NCBI GenBank assembly: GCA_025617745.1
Contig: CM046853.1
Span: forward strand, 37,993,065 to 38,057,064
Source: Heliocidaris erythrogramma
Taxonomy: Eukaryota; Echinodermata; Echinoidea; Camarodonta; Echinometridae
DNA length: 64,000 bases
Reading direction: 5' to 3'
In this document: one piece after another, positions 50,101-61,500 of the stretch
Layout: every line of letters begins with the position of its first letter
Position numbering within the stretch: position 1 is the stretch's first letter
Translations under genes and position numbers: made by a program
The notes under the pieces: generated by a model
Seen by the model: only the letters and a program-made list of their open reading frames with translations
Told to the model about the DNA's origin: nothing
Databases searched by the model: none

Positions 50101-52528
50101 TCAGAGCCATCTATAACAGAGTTTGGCCAACTCGGCTCCATGTAGGTAGCAATATGGCGCTTGTTGCTTTGTTAGGCAAGCACTAAACAAAGGAATATAC
50201 GCCATGTTGTGCCCAAATAAACCGAGTTGGCCGAAGTCTGTAATATGGCTCTGTAGATGACTCTACAAGCCCTCCCCTCCGGTCCCCAAAACAACAACAG
50301 CAATAAAAACAACAACATAATATTACAGACAATTCATAAAGGAGTCACTGCTATGTTTAATAAATAGCCTGGCAAGTAGCACAACATATTATAACAAGCA
50401 TATTATTGATACTAGGCTATAGGCCAATTATACGATCATGACAAGGGAAATAAAAGAAGCAATAGTAGAGTAACCGGTGCAATATCTAAGTCTGGTCGCA
50501 TAACTCCATCCAAAATGACATCGTCATCGTAATTCTGGGTAGTCCACTTCATAATAACAATTGTAATAATAATAATAACAATAATAACAACAACAATAAT
50601 ATTATCAATTATACAAATTATAATACAAATAATACTAGTAATAATAATAAATAAATGAATAGATACCATAAGCAACCAAAGCCGAAGAAAGATGGATCGT
50701 AACAAGTTAAAGAAGGAGTCTTATCATCAGGTTGATATGATTTTCATAAAAGGAAACAAAAGTAAAACCAAACTATAATGCAAAATATCTTAAACAATTT
50801 ATGCAGCAGGGCAGACTGAAATCATTGAGCATGTTTTATAACCTTGCAAAAGTATTACATTTTTTAAAACAGATTAAAATCTTAAATTGTAGAGGTAAAT
50901 GAATGAAATGCAGCATAGTATGCTGTAAGTAATGACCTTGCTTACACAACTATACAGCATTTTGTTTGTAGCATATCTGAAATGATTTATTTATTTATTT
51001 ATTTCTGATATTTATACAGGGTGACTCATTATCACCAATATTGGTGGTCTTCCATGAGGTCCTGATAGCAATAGTAAGTAACAATAATAGCCAACAAAAT
51101 CATGAAAATAAACTCATAACAAAAATAGATAAGAACATACATAAATATATATATATAAACATGTAAATACAAATGATCTATGACGCAGATAGTTTTCAAA
51201 CACTTTACAATTCCAACAGAACTTTACAAAAGCCGTGCAGCAGATACTTCTTAAGAAAACCAAATTCAAAGAAAAGAAAGATAACAAGTGAGCAACAACA
51301 AAAATGTTAAAGCCACTGCTATGTAGCACACCGCATCTGAAGAATAAAAATAACTCTTTATACTGGCAAATTATGTGTAAGTATATAGGTCAGGTGCAAT
51401 CGCTAATTGAATATAATGATAATGATTAAAAGCAACATACAACCAAATTTGAAGAATAGTGGATCAAAATGTTAAGTTTTCTTTCAGTCGGGCTAAAATA
51501 ATTATCATACAGGGAATAATCCTAACTATCTATGCCGCATAAATAGATTAAAATCATTGAACATGTTCTTTAACTTTGCCAAAATACCATCATTTCTAAA
51601 CATGGATGAAAATCTTTCATTTTATACAGCTGCTTACAGCATAATAAATTTGTACAGATTCTAATGAGTTGCTTCATTTTACTGCACAGTCTGCGTTTTT
51701 AACAGTTACAACCGCTGACCTGAAGTTTGAAATAACTTTTACAAGCATAACGAATTACAAAACACTAAAAGACATTGAGAGTAAAACAATCCTCATCGTA
51801 AAAAATAGAAATAAGGAATTACACATGGAGAAGAAAACATTCTGACCTAAATTAATGGCTTTTATCAACCAGTGCCCCGCCTTATAAGGAGTTGAAGCGA
51901 TTTATTTGAAACAATCGCAAGTTAAAAATCAATCGCAACTGTGTACTTAACATAGGCCTAGGCATAGGCGTACGAGAAGGGGGGCTGCTGCAGCCAACCC
52001 CCCTCCCCCGGATTTTGAAAGTGCAGATATTCCGGCAACTCACACCTCATATATTCAGGGAGTGAGGTGCCCGAATATCCTCATATTCCAGTCATTATAT
52101 GCCGAAATATGTTATTTTTATGATTTTTCACAACGGAAAGGCACAATTATTTTTGGTCGCTAGCTTCGCGCGCTCGTAAATTAAAAAAAAGGAAAGTTGC
52201 TATATTTTTACAACAAAAAGGCCATAGGTGCCGTAACAGGGATCAAACCCCCAACCTTCGCGTTTCCAGTCAAGCGCTGTAAACTGTTCGACTACGACAC
52301 CTCCACACACGCACACACACACACACGTTTACATGGCTTTACTTCCGAGGACAACTATTGTTCCTCTATTGTTACTCGTCCTCGGACAGTCGACGGAATA
52401 AGGCATAAATTCATTGTTCGACGTTCGAGGACTATTGTCCGCCTTCCGAGGACCATTGTTGTCATGATTTTTTTTTGTTCTCTGTCCGAAAATGTCCTCG
52501 GACATAATGCTAAACAAACGCCCTCACA

Positions 52529-52560
<32 letters not shown>

Positions 52561-55500
52561 TAAACACTTATTCGATTTTTCTAATCTCGTCCTCTTATTT
52601 TCGTCTCTTTTCTCTTCTCCTCTCCTCTTTTATAAACCTTCCCAGTTTTGTGTCTCCATTTCATTTTTTTATTCATTGCGGGGGTGGGGGAGGTGCTTTT
52701 CGTCGAAAAGAGATCCGCTTTTTGAAGATGGCAAATAAAACCATAATATCCTATCGTTACCCTAAATTTTCCCTTTAACAGTGGCGTAGCTAGAGTCTAG
52801 CCATTGTGGGAGCACTGGCAACATTGGAGGCACAAGTCTTTTGGAATAATCTTAAAGCTAATCTAAGACGCCGCTGGTGGAAGAGGGTTGGGGTGGGGGG
52901 GGGAGGGTGGTAGCCGGGAGGGGTCCAACCGTCTTCTTTCCTATTCCATTTTCTTTCTTTTTTTTTATTTTTTCGCCATCCGATGAGGGAGGGGTGGGGG
53001 CGTGCCCTCCCCCCCCCCCCCCCCCCCCCCCCCGTTGCTACACCTCTGCTCCTGATGAATTCGCCTTTTTTTACCAGGAATTATGAACCCTATTTCATTT
53101 TTCGGAAATACGAACCCTATTTCATTTTCGGAAATACGAACCTTATTTCATTTTCGGAAATACGAACCCTATTTCATTTTCGGAAATACGAACCCTTCTT
53201 CATTTTCGGAAATACGAACCTAAATTCATTTTCGGAAATACGAACCCTATTTCATTTTCGGAAATACGAACCCTTTTTCATTTTCGGAAATACGAACCCT
53301 TTTTCATTTTCGGAAATACGAACCTTCGGAATTATGAACCCTTTTTCATTTTCGGAAATACGAACCTTCGGAAATATGAACCCTATTTCATTTTCGGAAT
53401 TATGAACCTTCGGATAAACGAACCTTCGGATAAACGAACCTTCGGAATAACGAACCTTCGGAATAATGCAACAAATGTTCGGAATTACGAACCCTTTTTC
53501 ATTTTCGGAATTATGAACCCCCAGGCATGGGAAATTAGTATTTCGGAAATACGAACCTTCGGAAAAACGAACCTTCGGAAAAACGAACCTTCGGAAAAAC
53601 GAGATGCCCCCGTATGGAGATACCTCTATAGATGAAGAATGAATGTTGTTCATGAAATTTCTCTTAGTGGCCCTATAGGGGCCCTGTGGGGGTATCATAC
53701 TGGAGGGGGGGGGGGGTGCTGCCAGGCAAAATGTACATTCTGATCTTCTTCTCCAAAACACATGATCGGAATTTAACCAAACTTGGTAGGAATCATCCTT
53801 AGGGGTAGGGGTACCAAAGTTGCTAAAATGGTACATGTGGCCCCCAGGGGAGGGGGGGGGGCCAGGGGGAAGGCCCCAGGGGAGGGGGGGGGGCCAGGGG
53901 AAGGCCCCCAATCGTAAAAGCTATGTAAATTTCAAACATCTTCTTCTCCAGAACCAGGCATAGCTTAGACTTGGTATTGTGTATGGAGATACCTCTATAG
54001 ATGAATAATGAATGTTGTTCATGAAATTTCTCTGAGTGGCCCTATAGGGGCCCTGTGGGGGTAACATACTTGAGGGGGGGGGGGTGCTGCCAGGCAAAAT
54101 GTACATTCTGATCTTCTTCTCCAAAACACATGATCAGAATTCAACCAAACTTGGTAGGAATCATCCTTAGGGGTAGGGGATCCAAAGTTGCTAAAATGGT
54201 ACATGTGGCCCCCAGGGGGCCCAGAGGGAGGGCCCCCAAGTGTAAAAGCTATGTAAATTTCAAACATCTTCTTCTCCAGAACCAGGAATAGCTCAGACTT
54301 GGTATTGTGTTTGGAGATGCCTCTATAGATGAAAAATGAAAGTTGTTCATTTTTTCTGGGTGGCCCTATAGGGGGTCTGTGTGGGTAACATACTGGAGGG
54401 GGGGGGGGGGTGGGGCAAGTTGTCCGCCATCCATAAACTTTTTAGATTTTCAGCTTCTTCTCCAAAACCCATGATTGGAATTTAACCAAACTTGGTAGGA
54501 AGCTCAGACTTGGTATTGTGTCTAGAGATACCTCTATAGATGAAGAATGAAAGTTGTTCATGAAATTTTTCTGGGTGGCCTTATAGGGGCCCCTGCACCA
54601 GTGTGAATTGATCCACCTCAGGTGAGCGTCGTGCCCCCTGGGGCTCTTGTTTATTTGTACGGGATGAAAATGAAATGAAATAAATTTTTGTCTCCTGTGC
54701 TTTTTACGTGAAAAGATTTGTAATTTTGTTGGACCAATCCTTTTTAGAGTGTACATGTATGCCATACATTTCCAATTTGGTGATGGTGGAGGCATAAATT
54801 CCGACCGCACGCGGTTGAGGATTCATCTAGTTTGTTTTGGTTTCAACAAGTCCTCTTCTTATTTGTAATTCTCCACCCCATTTTAGTCCATGACCTCTTG
54901 CAGGATATGGGCTGTCCCAAGCAGGCTTGCCTTCTGTATGGTTTCAAACAGTACATCAACTCCAAGTTTAGGCAGGAAGCTCAAAGTAATATTAGAAGTT
55001 GTTAAGACATTACCAAAAATTAAGGCTTGTTCACACATGATGCTGTTTACGATGGCAGTGGATATTTTTAAACGTGTAAATGAATGGCAAAGGAAAAAAT
55101 GTAGTGTGCGCAACCAAGATTCCACACGTACCCAATTAAATATCTCTAATTCTCTTATGTTATAAGATATTGAAATGTGAATCCATATGTTTACGTCATT
55201 ATGAAAAAAAGTTATATGTGGATGGACTTTTGTTATGATCTTCATGTAGGTGTTAAATTCTCTCTCGATCAATTGGTAAAACTTAGAGATGTTATATTTT
55301 TTAAATGTATGTTCCATTTTCTTTGGTCTGCAGAGAAAGCAGGACCCCCTCTGAATGTCCGGTCCACTGGCCACACCCAAACATCGGTATCATTTTCATG
55401 GACTGCACCTAAAAAGCTGCCAGTTGGAGGTCATGTCATCAGTGGCTATAAGATACTCTACAAACAAGAGGGTCAGAGAGATTCAGAGGGAAAAAAAATT

Positions 55501-58500
55501 GATGTACCAAGTGATACGTCATATACAGTAACAGGTAAGAATATTATTGAACAAGATTGTAATTATTAGTAATGTTAAGAATGCATCTCAGCTCGAGGGA
55601 TTACAATATCACTTGATAGTCTTTCTTCGTTGATTGAGCAGTAATACATGTAGGCCTGTATCATTGATGTTGTAGTTGTTTTTGGTATTCTTGAAAGATG
55701 GATTTGTCCAGTTGGCGAATCAGAAACCTACAGATGATATGAATCATGAAGAAAAAAAGGTACTTGTATTTAGCAAAGAGACAAAAAGTAAAAATGATAT
55801 GAAGAAGCCCAAATTTGTGATGGATGGAGGAATAATGTAGGAAAGGAGTTGGGAGGGGGAACATCACATTGGATATTCTTATATCGCTCTTCTATGATTT
55901 TGGTACAATAATCAATGTAAGTTTTATGATAGGCCTATTCTTTTGGGGCCTGGGATGTTTGCTTCTTTTTAATTATTCTAAGAAGCATCTCACTCATGAA
56001 TTCATCTCGGATTACATCCTATATTTCTATGGATGCATTGGTTCTAAAGCTCTGTCAAATGGCCAAACCTAAACCATGAAAAATCAGTACATGATGTAGA
56101 CGAATTCACAGGTTCTATAAGCCTTATTGACAATATTTCTCAGGAATTGTCCAATTTTAACATCTCAGTATTTGATTGATTTAATTTTGAAATTCCCAGT
56201 CAGACCTGTCATATCCTAATGTTAATACAGGACCCCTTATATAATTCTCAAATTTATGACCCCAAGATGTACATGTACTAAAATTACCTCCCCACCCTCC
56301 TCCACCATGAAGATAATGGAACCTTGCATAGTCACAGCGAGAAGAATTCTCAACACTGTCAGTGATATGCAGTTCTATATATATTCTTGGTTTAAGTGGG
56401 TACAGGGGCAGATCCAGGGGGCTCAGGGGACTCAGTTTGGGAGGAAAAAGACACACAAAAATGCTGATGACCCTTCAGTCCTTTTAGGACAGGAATTATT
56501 TTAGGGCTAAATTGATCACGTTTTGTTCTTAAAATTGGCAACAGTAATATTTTTTCTTTCATTTTTTTTCTTCATTGTTCTAATAAGATGTAATGTCTTT
56601 GAAAATAATACATAGTAAGGAATTTTGTCGAAAGTTGAAAAAATTGCCAATTTGATAAAATATCAATGATTTTGAACTTCTCAATATGTTGCCAATTGAA
56701 GGATTTTGAAGCTTATTTTCCTTTTTAAAATTCCTGGCGTCAAATGCAATATGGTCATTCAACAAAAATGGACACAAAGTGTGGAGAAATTTTTGCTTTT
56801 TCTACTCATGCATCTGGTATACTTTTTAGAGCTCTGAATCAAAACATTTGGCCAAACCACAAAATGTGGTCAGTTAATTGTCACAAAAGGGTTAAAACAA
56901 TTTTTTTTAGGTTGTCACAAAGTTTGCAGAATATTGTGCCCCTCCCTTAGAAAATCCTGGAGCTGCCAAAGAGTGGGTTACCATTGTAATCTTCATATAT
57001 ATTTGTAATTTGTTCAGATCTTGCTCCTGGTACTACATACATGTTTAAAATTGCCACCATCACTAGTAATGGGAAGGTTGGTGGATTTTCATCATGGAAG
57101 CAAGTGCGCACAGAAGATGGTAAGTAGATTTATACTGGTAACTTAACGTCTTTATCATGTTACATTACTGAAAGATTTTATTTTAATAACTGAATATTGC
57201 ATGATAGTTTTGTAAAGCTTGTGAATACCTTTCACATTTCACTTTGTAAACAGATGTTCCTAAACTCCAAATTATGTCCACAGAGGTGTTCAATCTTGTT
57301 ATAACTCCTTGTATGTTTTGTGATGCGCCATAGTTACAATGTGCAATAGTTACAATGTGCAAGCTAGGTTTAGACATTTTCAGTCGTCAGTGAAAATGTA
57401 CATTAGGTTTCACAGGAATATTTTTAGTTTAGTTGTTTGTTTTGTATTTATTTAGTTATCTATTTAGTTTCTTAGTGATTTTATTCTAAATTATAATGGG
57501 GGATAGCCTATGTTGAAATGGGGTACATTAAAAGGTGTACATTTTAGGGTTTAATTTGAGTTTCAATAATTTTAATTATAGAAATTGATTTCAAATTAGC
57601 AAATTTTAACATATATTTACATGTATGGACATAATATGAACATATAAGAGTCGTAACTACTCATTTAAGTACATATATAAGTTTTTCTGTCTTTTTGATA
57701 GAGATTTACTGAGCCTAAATTTATCCCTGTACAGCCCCAGCTACTCCTGCGCCAGACCCTCCCGGGAATGTGCGTGGCTCGGCAGATGGGACAAACATCA
57801 ACATGGAGTGGACCCCACCAAGGACTCCCATTGATGGCTATGTGGTCAGCTATGGAAGGAACTCTGTGGATGAGAACAGTATGGAGGTCGGTCAAGAGGA
57901 ACTGGGTGCTACCATCAGCGGGCTGGATGCTGGAGCTACCTATCAGGTTGCTGTCCAGTCGGTCAGTGGTGGACAAAGGAGTTCAGCTGAGACGTTCAGT
58001 GCAACAACAGGTATGGGTGGGCGTGTTTAGCCGTATGTCCGAGGACATTTTCGGACAGAGAACAAAAAAAACATGACAACAATGGTCCTCGGAAGCCGGA
58101 CATTAGTCCTCGAACGTCGAACAATGAATTTGTGCTTTATTCCGTCGACTGTCTGAGGACGGAGGAACAATAGAGGAACAATACTTGTCCTTGGAAATTA
58201 AGCCATACAAGACTGTATGTCCGTGTGTGTGTTGGAGGGGTGATGAAGTATGAGCATAATGTACTCTTTGCAAGCTATTGTTTTTAGAGAAGAATCTAAA
58301 ACATATGGTACAAATATGCAGCTCTTTGAAAAATATTAACTTAGTGGATAGTGGGTTGATGATTAGGGTCACTGTAGATTTAAGTTAACCTACGTAAGTC
58401 TACATGTGTGTTGTCTTTCAAATTTTAGAGATGATTTGATTCGTTAAATGGGTGAAAATATTGAAATCAAATTTTAATATTGTTTCGTACTGTAACTGCA

Positions 58501-61500
58501 GATTGTGATTCAGATCCGTTTCAAAGTCATCTAATATTAATTGCATTCTAAGGTAATAACACACTGTGTAATATTTTCGTGGTAGAATATTGTTTTAAAA
58601 ACATGTAGACTTCATTATTTCTTATGGATGAGAAGCATATTTAGAGATGGACAAATTATCTATGCTATTTTTGTGGATGTGGATACAGAAATATACAAAG
58701 TAGTGGCAGTGGTGAACTAATTAGATACAAAGAAAGAGGTCGATGCAAGACAAACAAACGTACAAAGGCAAGATACATACAGGATATTGAACATACAAAT
58801 TCAAAGGACAAGTAGAAGGAAGAAAAAATGTACAAAATTTCTAGAAACTTATATTTTTGTATGGGATCTGTCCATTTGCATAGGTGTCCCTGTACCTTCA
58901 GCACCTGGTAACCTCCGTCTTCGATCCACCTCCGACAGCATCGATGCAGAATGGGCACATAGCAGTGTGGAGCAGGATGGAGTAACTGGGTTTGAGGTGT
59001 CTGTAGGCCCAGACTCTAACCCCACAGAGCAGACAGTCAGTTTAGGCAGCTCTGATCGATTCACCACCGTATCAGGCCTGCAGCCTGATCAAGTGTATGT
59101 GGTATCCGTCACAGCTCAGAATGAGTTTGGAAGCAGTCAGCCTGTCTCAGACAAGATCAGTACTCGTAAGTGACTTTAGAGGGCAAGTCTAGGCTATTTT
59201 CTTTTCCATGAATAAAGAAATATCATGAAAAATTTTCTTTGCACATGCCATCTTCACAAAAGCATTGGGTATATTAAAAACTATGATAATGTCTGTAATG
59301 TATTGGAAAATACCTTTGACTTGGCCAAAATTAAAAGAATACATCTTGAATATTGGTAATCTCTACTCATGGACTAAAATATTAATGTCATTCAATCTAG
59401 AACATTTCTTCTTAGAAATTCAAGAGCAAATCTTGGCTCATATCAAGAATGCATTTTGATATTTCAGAGTAAATTGCATTGCTGTGTAATACAAACAAAA
59501 TTCATGTGTAAATAAAAATAGTTTCTGCTAGTAATGATTTTATATATCAAAGCTTAAATTGGAATATTAAAGGTTCACATATTTTAGAGCATTTGTTGAG
59601 GTCATGGATTTGATGTTTCCTCTTAGAGCATCTAGATGGTCTTAGGCCAACTCAATTTTTTTGCTACAATTAGCTGTAAATCTGTAATAACTTGGCCACA
59701 AGATAGGGAAGATCAGCATTTTCTAATAAGTATGTTTCCATTTTTAATATACATGGACTGTCCTCTTAATAATTTTCTCAATTTCTAATTTTGAGATTTA
59801 TAAAACATTAATGAAACCTTATCTGCAAAATTCCATCCATGAGATATTCATCATTGAGAGAATCGGCCACAACACTGGAAACTTATCAGTGATGGATAGA
59901 TTAAAGAAACTAAAAACAAAAGCACAAACCTGAAAAATTATTTCTTGAAAATGCAGGTAAATAACTGCAGGTTTCTACCCTCATATATAGGTGTATACAA
60001 AATGTAAAAACTTGTTTGTTTTGACCCCTTCAACTTCTAGTAACACTGCATTACTTTCAAAGGTGTAAAGGTATTGTGTGAATATTAGACAATATTTTCC
60101 ACTTTTAGAAAGGTTATGCTTTTGATTTGCTTAGTAATGTAAATTGTATGTCTTGTATTGTTAATGCTATACCAAATAAAGTTCACTTGAATTCATGAAT
60201 TTAAAGAAATCTTTAAAATATTTAAAAGATAAGTTATTTATCTGCATATCATAATTTCTTCCTTTAGTGTCATTAAAAAAAAATCAATTCAATGTCTACA
60301 GAGCCTGGTGATGGGGGCGGTGGAGGTGGCGGAGGAGCTGCCAACTCTCCCCCAAATGGAATGCAAATCAGAGAAGGTTCTGATACAGCAACTGTCACCT
60401 GGGAAGCTGCAACCAATGATGTAGATGGCTATGTTGTCAACATGGGAACTGAGGCCAACCCAAATCAGTTCACACAGCGTGTTCCAAGTGGAAACAGGAG
60501 GAGGATGAAGCAAGATGGGCTCGAACCTGATACAGATTATCAAGTTTCCATCAAGTCATTTGATTCAGAAGGGGAAAGTGCACCTATCCAACAAGGCTTT
60601 AGAACAAGGCCTAGTAAGACATTACTTGTTTTATATTGAACTTTTTGTTTTATAATAATACTGTACGTGTTGCTCTTGGTACTGTGAATTTGGTTAAAGG
60701 AGAATTAAGCCCTGATAACAAATTTACTTATATTGGAAGGTGTAATGTATTCCTACTTATTGGCCTAAATCATTTTCTAATAAGAAAAGGGTATAATCAG
60801 AAAAGGGTATAAATAAAGATATTCCAACACCCAGTATCGTCTCCTACTCATTTACATGGGGGCTGCCATTTTCTTGCTGATTTGGAGTTGTACATGAACC
60901 ATTGAGAAATGTTCCAGTCAGGAAGATATTTTGAATCCAAATCCTAAATTGATTTTCTTCATTACCTAAAATCCCATATGTGACGGAAAATATAAAGTGG
61001 GTGTTTACATGTGTTATAAAAATTAAACCTTTATAGTGATACTTTTAAATTGTCTGGTTTTGCTTAACAAAAATCTATTTTCTTGGGTTTGCCAAACAGA
61101 GCAGAACATAATATATGCAGCATGCATTCTGACTTTTCAAGTCCATTATCCGAAAGCAGGTGAATGCATAGTTTGCCGCTATAGATGCTCAGGGAAGAAG
61201 CATCCATAAAATTTAAATTAATTTGCTCCGTCCCATAGATTTCTATTAAGCGAATATCGATTTTCAACAGAAATATTCAACTTATCGATCTCGTATATTT
61301 TGACGCGAAGCCATATAGTCTAACAAGTAGGAATAAATAACACCTTTGAACACTATCCTCTTTATTTTTGAGCGTAATTCTCCTTTAAGTATGACCTAAT
61401 GGCTTACAATTACGCATAAGCTGCAAACCAGTCAAGGGAACAAGTTTAATAGTAAAAGTTTTTTTGTAGGTTAGGAACTATTGAAAACTACAATGAAAGA

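Larger units (their letters stand above)
48499..53611. mobile_element. TU-type fold-back transposon, 5.1 kb, 8-bp target duplication
   Basis: It is flanked by GTATGGAG at 48491-48498 and 53612-53619. The termini align in inverse over 24 bp with 19 matches (GGTTACATGTCG... and GGGGGCATCTCG...). Both arms are tandem arrays in opposite orientation. The outer part has the 16-bp unit GGTTCGTATTTCCGAA; the inner part has a 26-bp unit that adds AAATGAAAAAG. The arms cover about 48499-48988 and 53083-53611. Tandem-repeat inverted arms and an 8-bp duplication are the published hallmarks of sea urchin TU elements. The 4-kb centre has (ATT)n tracts, an inserted MITE and scraps, but no transposase. Confidence 0.8.
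47869..54650. mobile_element. Helentron-like element B, nested in A, with about 330-bp tandem units
   Basis: The left end has GCTCACCTGAG (47871-47881) and a TCCGTCGTCCGTCGTGC tract. The right end has the complement CTCAGGTGAGC (54617-54627), then hairpin GCCCC-CT-GGGGC (54633-54644) and TCTTG|T. Between are units with CCAAACTTGGTAGGAATCAT, GTGGCCCTATAGGGGCCCTG and TGGCCCCCAGGGGG. The insertion site is inside a T-run of element A, as expected for Helentrons. It is interrupted by the fold-back element at 48499. Confidence 0.7.
46780..54830. mobile_element. Helitron/Helentron-like element A, copy 2, interrupted by nested elements
   Basis: The 5' end TTATGCCTCCGCCCACC at 46780 is followed by about seven tandem units and the unique segment 47746-47860, which matches 41760-41880. 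The sequence then breaks for element B (47869-54650). It resumes with TTTATTTG and the tail matching 41890-42021. The 3' end has the subterminal inverted repeat GGTGGAGGCATAAA, hairpin CGACCGC-AC-GCGGTTG (54802-54817) and CATCTAG|T at 54830. Confidence 0.75.

Noticed and set aside
52197-52778. 193-codon frame including His-Thr repeats
   Set aside because: It crosses a tRNA-like pseudogene, (AC)n and a MITE, so it is not a gene.
52785-53050. hAT-type element starting CAGTGGCGTAGCTAG
   Set aside because: The possible right end (GTTGCTACACCTCTG) is poor and there is no target duplication; left as a scrap inside the TU element.
52983-53911. Long frames on both strands over the right arm of the fold-back element
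   Set aside because: Same tandem repeats in opposite orientation plus homopolymer runs; no codon bias or domain.
54883-55380. 165-codon minus-strand frame just before FN3 domain 1
   Set aside because: It overlaps the real exon and splice acceptor on the other strand. I looked for LINE or integrase motifs and could not support any. It may be an element scrap, but I do not call it.
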